Below, in pieces: positions 44,553-58,710 of a DNA stretch of 64,000 nt (positions are counted from its first letter, which is position 1; each line of letters begins with the position of its first letter). A program made the translations under genes and the position numbers. The DNA is from Guyanagaster necrorhizus (Eukaryota; Basidiomycota; Agaricomycetes; Agaricales; Physalacriaceae). Location: NCBI RefSeq assembly GCF_019112545.1, contig NW_025064900.1, positions 271,891 to 335,890 on the forward strand, read 5' to 3'. Under the pieces are notes generated by a model, which did not search any database, was not told the DNA's origin, and was given only the letters and a program-made list of their open reading frames with translations.

Positions 44553-45572
44553 ATTAGCTTGAAGCTTTAACATCCTTTTCTCAGCTATTGCTGAGAGAAT
44601 CATATAGAATCTGCCCTATACTTCACTATTACAGTCTTTCTATCTGCCTTCATAGCAACTCCATTATTTGCCTACATCTCTTACATCTACAGATGAGAAA
44701 TCCACAACTAGTATCACCAACTACTGGCCTGCTGGATCACTAATAAACAAAGAATCCACCTTCCACAAATCCATCCATGCCAATACCAGATCATTAGCAG
44801 ATATGAGTTTGAAACATCTAGACTCACAATTCATCTTTTCTGCCAGGTCTAAGAGATCCACCTTTCAGATCAGCAGAAAGTTTCACTTTCTGCAGAAGAT
44901 ACAGAAATTAGTATCATGTCAGCACAAAAGGCAGAGACATTCTCTAAAGAGAGTATGATGAAGAAATATTATTGGTTGGGATCCCCACTATAGATCCTGA
45001 TGACCAATAACCAAGCATGGCTGAACACTGCCAGCCTGAGAGCTCCTCAGCCCCACATACATCCAACAGCTCTTCTGAGCATACCAGTAGCCTCATCATC
45101 ATCACTTTTGATGATGAGAAACTCTTATATCCACAATCTTGCAGAACTCCTTTTTTTCAAAGAGAAAGGTTCTCTTTAAACAATTCAAACTCTGATTCCT
45201 TTATTATCATCAACTGAGGCAATAGTGAAAACTCCCACAGACCAGTACTATGATGAGTATCTAGTGAGAAGCAAACTCCTCCTCCTTCCTACTCACTCTC
45301 TCAAAATAATAGGCCCCTTCTCACTAACACTGCCAGATTTGCTGGAGAAGCCCTATGAGCTGTATGAGCCACAGCTACTCATTATTAAGCTGTCTCTCAA
45401 AAACAATGAATCTGAAACCAGCTGGAGGCTTGCTGATGATGAAAGCTCAAGCTGAAACAAGAACTCAGAATATATTCTGAACTGAAATAAGAATTTGACA
45501 GACATGCCAATAACAATGTATTATGATCCAGAACCCCCATCTGAACTCCTATACTCTATACCTTCTATCAAC
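44553..45572 (+). pseudogene. G-C pre-gag region
   Basis: Three short open frames (44668-44958, 45017-45217, 45225-45455), Ser/Thr-rich, in the position of the G1 pre-gag ORF. The membrane segment of G1 was not found here, so either this subfamily lacks it or it has decayed. Cut at 45573 by G-B. Confidence 0.5.
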
Positions 45573-46036
45573 TGTTACAATTTTCCTTTCTTTTCTTTGG
45601 ACTAACTCCTATTTATGCTTAGTCAGGGCACTAGAATAAGCACTTGAGACTGTGGGATAAGGCTTAGTCATTACAACTAGCCAAATCTATCATTGTCTTT
45701 CAATGCAATGATGTTGCCTGACAATACATAATCAACCTTTTATATATAGTAGTAACACTCAAGGATAATGGGCACTAAGACAAAGACACACACAATAAGT
45801 ATATAGTATTATTAGCAAGTCTTGTATAGTATTTAAAGAACTCGCTCTTGCTGGTAAATCTCCAGCTTCAAGCTAAAGTTTATTCTATCTCATTCTACTC
45901 TTGAGCTAGTCACACAAAGCCTTGAAGCACAGAGAGTCAGCATTAGTACATATAGTGAACCCTGATAGAAGGCTCAAACATGAAGCCACATTAGTTTATC
46001 ATATGCTTGCTGATCACATGTGGCTTGAGCCTAACA
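45573..46036 (+). repeat. G-B 5' LTR
   Basis: 464 bp, TGTTACAA...GCCTAACA. Self-primer AGCTTCAAGCTAA and the site TTAGCTTAAAGCT behind the LTR now have one mismatch. Confidence 0.92.
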
Positions 46037-46093
46037 ATTAGCTTAAAGCTTTGCCTTCTCTTTCTCAAGCCCAATTGTGCTGAGAAACCAAAT

Positions 46094-49000
46094 GTCACTC
46101 ATCACTACCACTGACCTAAACCACAACTTCTTTGAATTGATAGCTTCCATTGTTGGAATGCTACTAGGACTTCTAGCTATCATTACTTTTTGCTGTGGAT
46201 GACAATCAGTAACTGCTTAGATAGTCAGACACTATCAAGCATTCCAACAGATCTGCACCATCCTCCAAAACATAACCTCAGACTTACCATTCCATGACAT
46301 CTCTGCCTCCATTCAAACATTCTTCCAGCTATAAGGATGATCCATACCAGAAACTGAGCATGGCGATCCACCTTCAGAGAGTCTTCAGAAAGAAGAAGGA
46401 CCTCGATATCCTCCTCGATGACCCAGCAGAAACCACAATTCTGCTCTCACAGGATTCTAAAACTCTTAGACAACAAACATCATCCAGGAGCTTGAAGAGA
46501 TCTCTAGTGATATTCTTTCGAATGCCCCTGCTCTCAGTCATTTCACCTCTCCAAATGTCCCAGGGATTGGAAACTATGCTCAGGACTCTCTTGATGCCAC
46601 TTGAGTGGCTTCAAAACCTCAGATAACCTCCAACTCCCCCCATCATTCTCTCTATGCTACCCCTGAGTCAAGCTTATTCATCAGCAGATTAGAGCTTGAT
46701 GACCCCCATGGAAGAACTGTCCATCAGGATTTCACAAATGTGAAGCTTGCTATCATTGCAGCAGAGGATCCCTAGAACCATCTCCATGTCGGGAGCCAGC
46801 CAGAGGCAGAGACAGCTAGTGCAAGGGGAAGAATTGTCTGAGACAGGATTATATGATGAATTTTCCCAGACTGGGACTTTAGGGTCCCCTTTGACTATAA
46901 TGACATAGTACAGCAGCAGTAGCAGAATCAAGCCTAGCAAGCAGAGGTCAAGCAAGCTCAGGAAGAGCTTGCCAAATATATGCAGATAGAAGCATAGTAA
47001 GAGTATGAAGAAGCCAGATACAATCATCAAAGACGATGATGAGAATGACAAGAAGAGGCCATCAGATTGGGGTCAGCCTTTCTTAGTCACTATAGCCTCT
47101 AAACTGACTCCTTGGGACCCCCCTTCAGAGAGCCCAATTCAGAAACTGATCCATGAGCAGGATCAGACAGCACTGTCACTAGAAATGAAGCCATTAGAAG
47201 AAGCCAAGTCATGAGGGACAGTGATCATCTCCCTTCTCTCTAGTATTCTGTCAGAACCGATACCATTTCTTCTGATGCCAACTCTTTCCTCAGAGCCTAT
47301 AGGCTCTGGGTACCTGACAATGCCTATGTCTCTGACCAAGCCTTCTGCCGATTCCTGAAAAGCAGAGTCATCCACCAGTTTCTTGATCCTGAATTCCAAT
47401 GAAACTTCAGTCTCTATAGCTGAGAACTGGAGGAGAAAAGAGTGCATGATGGGACCCGATACAGCCAGCTCCGAAATTCTCTCATCCAGCACACAACTTC
47501 TGGACCTGATCCAAGTACTGCCAGGCCCAGCACCAGGACCAACAATGGGCTCCCTGGTGACCCTCAGGCCAGCCATCCCATCTATTTATGATCTGCCTGT
47601 CAGTTCTCTCCTCAAGGAAGAGGATAGCAGAGATGAGGGAGATGAGGAGGACAGTGAAGGTCTCTTCAGACTTGAGCAATTTATAGAATATGCTACCAAA
47701 GAAACCAATAAAGAAGTATTAAGGAAAGAAATAGAATGAGAAAAAGGAAAGGAATATCAAGGACTATATGAGCAGGGGATACTCTTTTTATAGAGAGATG
47801 CTCACTGGCAGGCCATGCTCTTGGGACTAATGTATAAAAATGCAGATGGTACTGAAAAAAGAGATATTCTACAGTATGCTGTGACAAAGTACATCTGGAA
47901 GGAATATGGCCAATAGTATCCAGAAGACCCTCTCAAGTCAATACCCCTATATCAAACCAAAACCCAGCTGAAGCCAATGCCAAGATCCCCACCCATCCTG
48001 CCAAAATAAGCTATCTACATGGCACCATCCATCTGCAGCTGGATCAAAACATCAGACCCATCAATCTAAAGTATAGCAACTCGGTTTATCAGAACCCAAT
48101 ATCAGCCAAGTTCTCTAACACTGTGGCACAAGAGATTCCAGAACCCTTGGATGAACAAAGGCAGTCAGCTTCTCAGGGGACAACTGCCTCCCAATGAAGC
48201 AGAGACAAGTGGATCAGAAAAGGCCCCCAGTATGAGACAACACTGAGGCAGTCCATCTAGGGTTCACCATATGAGATGAGGTAATTGTCTAAAAAGAGAA
48301 TAGACCTAAAGGGAGCCTGGTCACCAATGATCACTCTCTTCACTCATTTCCAGGACCATCCACCACATAGGATTGACTCCCATTTGACCAATGGCCCAAT
48401 CTCATGGGGTCTTTACCAGAAAATATGGCCATCCTTCAATATTAGCCTGATCTGCTTTAAAAGCTCTACCCCTTCAAAGGGACATCAGATGATATTGACT
48501 GATTTCTGATCAACTGCAAATAATATTTTGAGGTCTATATTGAATATCTCAGGACTGATATGAACAAGGTAGTTTTTGCCATCTTCTACCTCAAAGAGAA
48601 GGCTAAAATCTGATGGATTCTAATTTCTTTGAACTTCTGATCATTGACTTGGGAGCACTACCAATACCTCTTATGGCCAGTATTTAAACAAATGCTGAAT
48701 GACAAATTCATTGATCCAGCAGTGTAAGAAGTGCACAAATAGAAGATCAAAGAATATAAGATGAGAGATAAAGCTATCATGGACTATTTCAATGAGTTAG
48801 AGCACCTTGTGAAACTTGCTGGAATTCAGAATGACATAGCAGATGATGAGCATATGGTTGAGACCCTCAAGAAGAGTGTCCTCTCTTTGTACATCACAAT
48901 GATTTTGGCAATTAGCATCAAAGCACTGATGCCAGTTGGATATGACAAATGGAAGAAGCAGATCATCAAGATGTACAAAGAGTGACAAAGGCAGAAAGTG

Positions 49001-49354
49001 GAGTCATCAACCCTCTAAGACTACATCAAGAAACTGACCCTGCCAACTCTAAACAAGCCAGAGCAAACTGCCAGAAAATCATTGGGACATCTGATGACCT
49101 CCTTCTATGGAAGCCAAAAAACTGAGACAGGAATGACCTATATGAGGACTGGGAAGCCAATAGACATCAACTGAATAAAGAAGGAAGGTAAATGCTTCAA
49201 CTGTGGCCAAAAGAGGCAGATGGCCAAAGATTGCCTGAAGAAGAAGTGAACACAGAAAGACATTCAGACACAGATTGCTGAGTTACAAAAAGAAGATGAG
49301 GAACTCGGTAAAGAAACCAAGATGGAAGAGGTAAAAGACAAGGCCAGCCAGTGA
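46094..49354 (+). pseudogene. G-B pre-gag ORF and Gag (decayed)
   Basis: ATG 46094 opens the membrane-segment ORF (NFFELIASIVGMLLGLLAII), soon hit by stops. The Gag frame includes the conserved ATG at the GPTMGSLVTLRPAIPSIYD block (47.54 kb), the Glu-rich coiled coil, the Gag domain at 48.4-49.0 kb, and a zinc knuckle CFNCGQKRQMAKDC where the zinc His is Gln. Confidence 0.75.
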
Positions 49355-52300
49355 ACAGTTCCACTGAGTTGGCTCAGAAATATGGTGTGCCTCCAACAGC
49401 TGCTGGTCAGACTGATAGCTCCTCTATAGTTACAACTATATATAAAGTGCATTCAAATATACCTGCTATTATTCCACACATCTAAGAACTACAAAAAAGC
49501 CAGAAAACTCAAGCACCTCTAGGCTGAACAAGAGCAGAGGGCCTCAAACCTTGGCTCAAGCTATTTGACACCAAATGAACTTGAAGAGCCATCAGAGATG
49601 CCAAAGATGAAGCAGCAGCAAAAGCCATGCTTAGAAACTGGGTTTATCAAACTTGAGCCAAAGAAGTAATTGACAAAATAGTGAAAGAGATAAAGAAAGC
49701 CAAATGATGCCAAGCCCTGGAATAGCTTGATGAACTCCACAGACCATGAAAATTCATTTGACAGTCCAAAATGCCTGGGCAAGATCTGCTCACTAAAGCT
49801 CAAATCAAGACCCTTACATCCTGATCAATTCATGCAGTAACCATCTTAATTGATAGTGGTTGCACTGGGAGCTCAATTAATCATGCTTTTGTCAATAAGC
49901 ACCAACTTCTGACAAGAGCTATGGCAGCACCAATTCCAGTATATAATGCTGATAGGACCAAAAACCAGGCTGGTTTGATTACTGAGTTTGTAGAGCTTTG
50001 ACTCATGATCAGTGATCACTCTGAATGAATTGATCTTGCAGTCATGGACCTTGGAACTAAGGAAGTCTTCCTTGGCCATGACTGGCTGATGCACCACAAT
50101 CCATTAATCAATTTGAAGACTGGGCAAGTCACATTTACAAGATGCTGGTGTTAAAAAATTCCATTTGAATTGCCTGACAAGGACCTGGAAGATCAGTGGG
50201 ATGAAGAGATGGAGGATGGGGAAATCATCCTCGCTATCAGTCTCCAGCATGAAATACACATCCACACTATTCACCATGCCAATAATCTGGCTGCTAAAGC
50301 CAATGAACAGAGGGAGGAAAAAACCTTCAAAGAAATGATGCTAGAATAGACATATGACTTCAAGGACTTATTTAAAAAGGAAAGCTTTGATGAACTACCA
50401 GAACCAAAACCATGGAACCATGCCATCAAACTAATCCTGAATACCAATGCTAACTTGGATTGCAAAACCTATTCTCTCAGCAATAACAAACAACAAGAAC
50501 TTGACAAGTTTCTGGACAAAAACCTATCCAGTGGACGAATCCAACCATCAAAGTCCTCTATAGCATCACTATTTTTTTTTGTCAAGAAAAAGAATAGCAA
50601 ACTCTGGCTGGTCCAGGATTATCAAAAGCTTAATGAGATGATGATCAAGAATCATTATCCCCTTCTATTGATCTTAGAGCTAATGGACAAGCTCCAAGGG
50701 GCTAAATACTACACCAAACTCAATGTCCAGTAGAGATACAACAATATCTGCATCAAAGAGGGAGATGAATGGAAGGCTATATTCAGAATGAATTGAGGAC
50801 TGTTCAAGCCAACAGTCATGTTCTTTGGGCTCACCAATTCTTCAGCAACATTCTAGTAGATGATAAATGATATATTCAAAGACCTCATTGCCACTGAGAA
50901 GATCACCATTTATCTTAACAATATTCTGATTATGTCAAAAATGAAGAGAGAGCACAGGAAGCTGATACAACAAGTATTAGCCTTGATGAGAAAACACAAA
51001 CTGTTCCTCAAAGCAGAGAAGTGTGAATTCAAGATACTCGAGACTGAGTATCTTGGAGTTATTATTAGTGAAGAGAGCATCTGCATGGATCCCATCAAGA
51101 TGGCAGAGGTGACAGAATGGCTGGAACCAACCAAGAAAAAGGAGTTACAATCATTTCTTGAATTCACAAATTTCTATCAATGCTTCATTCAGGACTACAG
51201 CAAAGTTGTCTGGCCAACGATCTAATTGACTGACAACACCCCTTGGACTTAAGGGCTCTCCTAACAAATGGCCTTTAATGATCTGAAGCAACAACTAGCT
51301 GAGGATGTCATGCTCACCATCCTCACTCAAGAAGAGAGATTTCAGGTTAAAGCTGATTCCAGTGAGGGAGCCATTGGAGCAGTACTCTCACAAGAACAGG
51401 ACAAGAGATGGCATCCTGTTGCATTCTTATCCAAGACACTCACAATCACTGAACACAATTATGAGATCTATGACAAGGAACTCCTTACCTCATGATCACC
51501 CTTGAAGAATGGTGACATTACCTGGTTGGAGCTGCAGAGATTTTTGAGATCTGAACAGATCACCAAAATCTCTGATACTTTCGACAACCTCAGAAACTGA
51601 ATTGCCAACAAGCTAGATAGGTCACAGAACTCAGCCAGTATCAATATATCCTTCATCACAAAGCAGGGACTGCTAACAAGAAAGCCAACCTGCTTAGCTG
51701 AAGGGTAGATCATGACCAAGAGGGAACTGACAACAAGAAAGTAACATTACTATGCCCTGAACATTTCAGAGCCATGATAATGCCAACAGAAGAAGACATT
51801 CATGAGCACATCAAGAGTGTGACCCATGACAACCACAAATGGGACCAATGAGTGGCTCTATCCCTTAATCACGAATGCAGAATGATGAAGGAAGGAGGAT
51901 TAATCCACTATGATGGATGAATTTATGTTCCTCAAGATCAAGGATTGTGCAGTGAGATCATCACTACTTGCCATAATCACACTACTGCTGGTCACTCTGG
52001 CATTGCTAAAACCAAGGAGCTGGTATTATAGAAATACTGGTAACCCAAAATGAGAAATAATATTACTGTATATGTCAAGGCATGTGAAGTTTGCCAATGG
52101 GACAAGTCATCGACACAGGCCCAAGCTGCACTGCTCTACCTGAACAAAGTTCCATTGTCACCATAGACCTATATTTCTGTCAACATGATCACTGGACTAC
52201 TGGACTGCAATAGCTATGATGCCATCATCATCATAGTTGATTGATTCTCAAAAGCAATTATTTTGATCATCTGCTCAATAGAGCTGACTTCTGAAGGATG

Positions 52301-53225
52301 AGCAAAAATCCTATGAGATGAGGTCTATGCCAAGTATAGCATACTATAAGTGGTTATCTCAGACAGGAGACCACAGTTTGTCTCTAAGTTTCTGGATGAC
52401 CTTTATCATCTCCTAAACATCAAGTGCAATGCATCAACCATCTATCACCTTCAAACTGATCGACAAACAGAGCAGGTGAACCAAGAAGTCAAAAAGTATC
52501 TCTGTTTATTCATCAACTATCAACAAGATGATTGGATGGAATGGCTTGCTCTCACTGCCTTTTAACACAATAACCAGATACACTCAGCAACAGGGAAAAC
52601 ACCATTCTTTGTTAATCATAAATAACACCCAAATGTCACACAGACAGAACAACACTGAACCATCATGCCCATGTCCACAGACTTTGCCACTACAATGGCA
52701 AAAATCCACACAGAAACTAAGGCTGCCACAACTATGAAACTCCAATATGATAAACATCAACAGTGGGCCCATGATTACTCTATTAATGATAAAGTATAGC
52801 TGAACACCACTAACCTTCATTTACCATGTCCCAAACACAAATTGGTGGACAAACACACTGGCCCTTTCCTGATAATCTCAAAGGTCAGAGCAAGCACATA
52901 CAAACTCCAACTACCACCCACCTGAAAAATTCATGATGTCTTTAACAAGACATTGTTAACCCCCTATATTGCTCCAGTATTTTCTAACCAAGAATGACCT
53001 CCATCTCCACCTCCAGACCTTATCAACAATGAGGAACGCTATGAAATCGACCAGGTCTTAAACCATAAATTATGAAAAATCAGAGCAAAGAGAGGTGGAA
53101 TGACAATGACAGTTGACTATCTGGTTAGCTGAAAGGGATATGGATCAGAATCCAATCAGTGGATAAATGAGAAACTCATGAATGCCGACAATGCAATACA
53201 AGACTACAAATTATCCCTAAATTAA
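49355..53225 (+). pseudogene. pol: G-B Pol (decayed)
   Basis: Protease LIDSGCTGSSINHAF near 49.85 kb; RT 50.45-51.2 kb with the catalytic box read as YLNN (both Asp to Asn); RNase H 51.27-51.7 kb (KADSSEGAIGAVLSQ); integrase 51.8-52.8 kb (ISDRRPQFVSKF, then the TDRQTEQVNQEV region); chromodomain remnant 53.03-53.2 kb. Many TGA/TAG stops. Confidence 0.88.
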
Positions 53226-53258
53226 GCTATTGGGATGATAGTCTTAAAGAGAGGGTAA

Positions 53259-55558
53259 TATTATGATTTTCCTTTCTTTCCTTTGGACTAACTGCTGACA
53301 TGCCCTCTCCATGTTCAGACATGTAAAATTGTGAAAATTGTGAATACATGGGCCACATTCCAGGCCAGCAAGCATGTAACAGAAAATAGGACTAGAGCAC
53401 ACAGAAACCTTGCTATCATAATGATAAACTGAAGTAACAATAAGCTGAGTGCATGGCCTAGTAACAGACTAATACCAGAGGAGTTAGGCTGCATGTGAGG
53501 TCCCAGCACTTGGCCCTAAGTGTGCCAATACTATTACAAGAGGACATGCTAAAAATAAAAAGACTATGATCGAAATATAATCGGCAATTCTGATCACATT
53601 GATCAAAGATGCACAGCTATTGATGCGCTGATGGGATATGCCTTAGAACAGAGAACTGAGACCCAAAGAAAGGTATCTGAGTAAATGGGTACCGAATGGA
53701 GAGATAGCATGATGACAATAAGCTAACAAGTAGAGGAATATTACCCCAGGAATGAATAGCACAGATACTGCCCTGAGCCTTATGCACATATATATGGTGC
53801 CTTAGCATGCATAACACAGTGAGGGACTCCACATCGTACTGAGAAGCAGCACCTTTAGTGAGTCAGATGGAATGACTGGTTGGACACAGAAAAGCAGAAC
53901 ATAGCTATTGTGGCTGGCTCCTGGCATGAGAAATAACCCTGGGAGTCTGGGACAGTTTACCACTGTCAGAAATATCACTGGAGAGATAAGAAAGCAAGTA
54001 GACCTGGTGAGGCCAGCTAGCCGATGTCAGCTAGTAAAGGAACAGCAGACACAGTCATTGCCCAGAAGAGAATAAGCACAGCAACTGTGACATGCATGCA
54101 AATAATACCAGCAGGATCCAGCATGAAGTCCCACACTTTGAGGATACCATAGTAGGATTGTATTAGTAAGTACTATAGTAGAGTATTTAAATATGGCATT
54201 GTATAGCTGGAGAAAAAAGGTTTCTGACCCCCACAGTTGCAGTGTATTGGGCACAGAAAGCCTTGCACTCTAGCTCTGGGTTTGTGTTTGTAACTTTGGG
54301 TGAGAGAATAAACCTATTATTGAATACTCTTGAGAGAGCTGTGAGAACTAAGCAAGGCATCAAAGCTTGTGAAGGACTTAAGCCCAGTTTGATAAGAAGT
54401 TTTTTTGGATTGCGCTTTAATCTGAGAATAAGAGAGTGGTGTCTGAAGGGCATCATCTTGAGTTTTTGAGGTATTTGTGACATGTGATGCTACAGGTGGC
54501 AGAGGTTCAAACCCTTTGGCTTGATTAGTGTGTGCTGTTGTGTTATCTCTGCAGATTGGCAGAGGTTCAAACTCTTTGGTCTGTCGGATGGTGTTTTATT
54601 GTGTTTGTGTCTCTGGATCACATAGGTTTGAATCCTGTGGGTCTACAATCAGTTTGGAAACTTGTGAACAGGGATCTGTGCTTTTGGTCACTTGTGGACA
54701 TGTTTGTGAGTGGTTTTTAGCTTAGAGCACAAAGCTTTGAGTTGTGTATTATATGTGTTAAGGAATTGAGTTGATCTGAGCTGTGCTTGGAACCATTTGA
54801 GAGTTTTGAAGGAGTGTTTCAACATATTATATCAAGTTGCAGTACCCCTTGCCTTGAGGCCCAGCAACACCAGTTGCTACCTCTTGTTTTGATAAAATGA
54901 AAAGCTTTGAGACTTAGAGAGACCTCGGACTGTCATAAGCATGCTATTGCTATTCACATACTGTGATCTCATTGAAGAAGACAATTATATTTGTTGATTG
55001 CTACTTTTATCGCATTATAATCCCCCCATGAACTAAGAGTTTTGTGTGTGTGTTGGTGTGAGTGTGGTCAGTGGAAAACACTCTGCTGTCTCCATTTTTC
55101 ACATTGCACATGCTCAGAACCACTTCACCACTATTTATGCTTAGTCAGAGCACTAGAATAAGCACTTGAGACTGTGGAATAAGGCTTAGTCATCACAACT
55201 AGCCAAGTCCATCATTGTCTTTCGATGCAATGACATTGCCTGACAATGCACAATCAACCTTTTATGTATAGTAGTAATGCTCAAGGACAATAGGCACCAA
55301 GACAGAGACACATACAATAAGTATGTAGTATTATTAGCAAGTCTTGTATAGTATTTAAAGAGCTTGCTCTTGCTGGTAAATCCCCAGCTTCAAGCTAAAG
55401 TTTATTCTATCTCATTCTACTCTTGAGCTAGTCACACAAAGCCTTAAAGCACAGGGAGTCAGCATTAGTACATATAGTGAACCCTGATGAAAGGCTCAAA
55501 CACAAAGCCATGTTAGTTTATCACATGCTTGCTGATCATGTGCAGCTTGAGCCTAACA
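53259..55558 (+). repeat. G-B 3' LTR, interrupted by R2
   Basis: Without R2 (1832 bp) it is 468 bp, four bases longer than the 5' LTR, which again fits a 4-bp duplication on R insertion. Confidence 0.9.
53296..55127 (+). repeat. R2: second copy of repeat R
   Basis: TGACATGCCC...CACTTCA, same orientation as R1. It keeps more CpG than R1 (for example near 53.57, 53.69 and 54.59 kb), so it is the younger insertion. The three T-arm-like motifs are at about 54503, 54564 and 54626. Confidence 0.8.
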
Positions 55559-56298
55559 TCAACAGGCTGAGGGCCTAGTACCAACTACTCTCATCCATGT
55601 TCTTACTATCACTATAAGCATAGACAAGTATGGCCAATGTATCCACTGAGCTACAGAGCTCAATCTCTGTGGACACTATTGAGCCAAGAAGGAGTATGAC
55701 CAAGCCAGAGGATGACATGAGAAGTATGGCCATTTTATCTGAGAAGCTGCAATAGACAAAGAACAAAGAGAAGACTTAGCTTGAGGAAGAGTATCAAGTG
55801 ATTCAGAAGGAGACAGTATGCACTCTGATTACTAAGGCATCATGATGCATGATAGAACTGAAGCAGCAATGGGCCAAAACTCCATAAGAGAATGAGTGAG
55901 AGGATATTTTTCAGTATAGTATTATAGCAATGGCTATTTTTAAATTTAACATGCAGTTTCTCTTCTATCCTTATCAGTCACCCTCTTCTTACAAGTCAAG
56001 GTGGAGTCATGAACTCATACTGATTAGCTCTGTCTCAGTCTACTGTGCTAAACTCCTAGGTCTATGAACTCAGTCTATGTGCTAGCTAAGGCAAGGATCT
56101 GACAAATTTGACCAGACCCTCAGAGAAAGCACCTGAGAAGGCTCTGACAGACCTATCATCTCAAGTGAATCTGCCTCCAACACCCACAAGTCCAGCAGGC
56201 TCAGCACTGACCCTTGCTGAGAATCTGAGTTTATAGTTCCTATCACAATCTTTCCTGCAGTTTCAACTGCCAGACTCCCCCAAAAGCCCACAGGCATC

Positions 56299-58062
56299 AT
56301 GGGTGAAAGGGCCTCCTGGAATGCTTGCAAACCTAATCTGGTTTATGAATCAGAAATGTTTGAGAGAGCTCACAAGGATCTCAACTGGTTCATTGCAGAC
56401 TGTGAGCTCTACTTTGAGATACACTGTATATACCTAAGTTTTGACTCTCATCAAATTGCATTTATGGTCTTCCACTTCAAAGGGAAAGCCAAGGACTGGT
56501 GGGTACTCTGGCAGGTGGTGTACTTCAGTCACAGCTGGAGGCATCACTAATTCTCTTTCTGAGAAAAATTTCAGGAAGAACTTCATGACAAGTTTTCTGA
56601 CCCAGCTATCACTGATATTCACAAATGGAAGCTGTATGAGCTTCATTAAGGATTGCAGACAGTGACTGAGTACTTTCAGGATCTTGAGCATAGGGCCAAA
56701 CTAGTGAGCCTATTGCATGATAAGACCAAAGAAGAGCACCTGGTCACTGCCCTTAAATAAGGCATCCACCAAAGCCATATTTGAATGATTAGCACTATTG
56801 GCATCCTCATGCTGAAGGAGTATAATCAGTGGAAGGAATGGGTTCAGACCATAGATCAAAAATGCTAGTGCAAGCAGATGTAGAATGCTTAGATCTACAC
56901 CAGTACCAAATACCAGACCCCAGAAGAAAGGAAGAAAGAATCTGCCATCTCAGGAAGCAAACTCACTAGTTTCCCCATCTTCAGCAATAAGATGACAGAA
57001 ACTGGCACCATCTTCAGAGAACAGAGAAAGCCAATGGACATTGACTGAATGAAGAAGGAGGAGAAGTGCTTCAACTGTGGAGAGAAAGGTCACCTAGCAA
57101 GGAACTGCTTGAAGAAGAAGACATGTGAAGAAATACATGCACAGATTAAGAAATTGCAGAAGAAAGCAGATGCCATAGAGAAACCAAACAGCAAGAAAAT
57201 GAAGATCAAAGAGATAAAAGATAAGACCAACAAGTGAGCAATTCCACTTGCTCAGTTCAAGGACTTAATGGTGTGCATTTAGTAGCTGCTGGTCAGACTT
57301 ATTTCACATTGTAGATACATGTAACTTAAATACACATTCAAATATACTCACTTTGACTTCAGCATCAGCCTCACCTAAGAAATTGCAAAAACCAAAAAAC
57401 TCAGCCTTAACAGCTCAAACACCTACAGGCTGAACAGGGAGAGAGACTTCTGAGATACTAACCTCAGAATGGCTCAAACTATTTGAAATGAAGTGAACTT
57501 GGTGTGCCATCAAAGATGCTAAAACAAAGGAAAAAGCAAAGGTGATATTCAAGAACTGGATATATAAAGCATAAGCCAAAGAAGTAATTGATAAAATGAT
57601 AAACAGAATGAAGGAGGCTGAATGAAGTTAAGTGCTCAAATGGCATGATAAACTGCATAAGCCCTGACAATACATCCAGCAACAGAGATGAGATTGGTGA
57701 AGACCCAAATCAAAATGCTGGAGAGTCATACTATCTATGTGGCCATTGTTCTGATCAACAGTGGCTATACTGGGAGTTCAATCAATTATAACTTCATCAC
57801 CTGAAACCACCTTCCAACCAAAGTGACTGCTACCCTCACCCCAGTCAATAATGTAGACAGAATCCAGAACCAGGCCAGGTCAATCACAGAGTTTATTAAG
57901 CTACACTTTATCATTGGTGATCATGCTGAATGGATCAATCTCACTGTCATCAACTTGAGCTCTAAAGAAATCTTTTTTGAGCATGACTGGCTAATTAGGC
58001 ATAACCCACTGATCAACTGGAAGACTAGCAGAATCATATTTTGCAAGGTGCCACTGCCATAA
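56299..58062 (+). pseudogene. G-C Gag and protease remnant
   Basis: Gag domain 56.3-56.9 kb (KDLNWFIADCELYFEIHCIY, HFKGKAKDWWVLW), zinc knuckle CFNCGEKGHLARNC at 57.07-57.11 kb, Gag end KTNK-stop at 57.23 kb, the Pol start linker 57.45-57.7 kb, and the protease region at 57.75-58.06 kb, where the active site reads LINSGYTGSS (Asp to Asn). The 730 bp at 55559-56298 are the degraded Gag N-terminus. Confidence 0.8.
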
Positions 58063-58092
58063 AATATGAGGCAACCACTAAACACCTACAAA

Positions 58093-58685
58093 TGTTAAGC
58101 ACTGCTTCTGTCAGAGTCTGATTCTGGGTTCTGGTTCTGTGTCTGTTGTCAGTATAGAAAAATGCTAAGGATGATTAAGTATGTGATGAGGATTTTATGG
58201 AGGAAAATAAAGAGGCATAGCTGGTAGGAATAGTTTGCCATTGTGAGCAAGAGTATTTGCACCAGGTAGTTAGAGAGTTTAGTAGATATATTAAATCTTA
58301 GCTCAAGACTAGGATATATCAGTGTATGCTACTGCCTTAAATACTGTCTAAAGAGCTCTCTACTCTATAGACATTTATTGTCTTAGTTTCTGTGCTCTCT
58401 ACTCATTGTTTGGGTGACAGTGACTGTGCTCATGCTTATGTTTATCATTGTCACTATTTTGTGCTATTGCTATGGTGAGTTTTCTGTATGCTGCAGTTCT
58501 TATTATGACAAAGATATGAGGCAGCAACTATTGTTATGCTATTCTCAGCTGTTTATTGTGTGTCAATGAGTAAGGCATAGTTATTATATCAGCATGGCAT
58601 CATCATTCTCAGTTGAAGTTAGGATTGGTAAGCATTGGCTTACTAAGCATCAGCCAATTGTGATTTAAGGGTAAAAATTATGACA
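58093..58685 (-). repeat. S2: reversed Gypsy LTR fragment or solo LTR
   Basis: On plus TGTTAAGCACTG...AATTATGACA; it contains a recognisable LTR core (TTAGCTCAAGACTAGGATAT and CCTTAAATACTG). Flanks ACAAA and CAAAA are near matches only. It interrupts the protease-RT linker of G-C. Confidence 0.65.
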
Positions 58686-58710
58686 CAAAACCCTATTCAT
58701 ACTATCTAAT

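Larger units (their letters stand above)
45573..55558 (+). mobile_element. G-B: full-length Gypsy (G1 family) nested in G-C
   Basis: LTRs 45573-46036 (464 bp) and 53259-55558 (enlarged by R2). Exact TCAAC duplication (45568-45572 and 55559-55563). The internal sequence follows G1 from pre-gag to chromodomain. CpG is reduced but not absent, between G1 and G-C in decay. Confidence 0.93.
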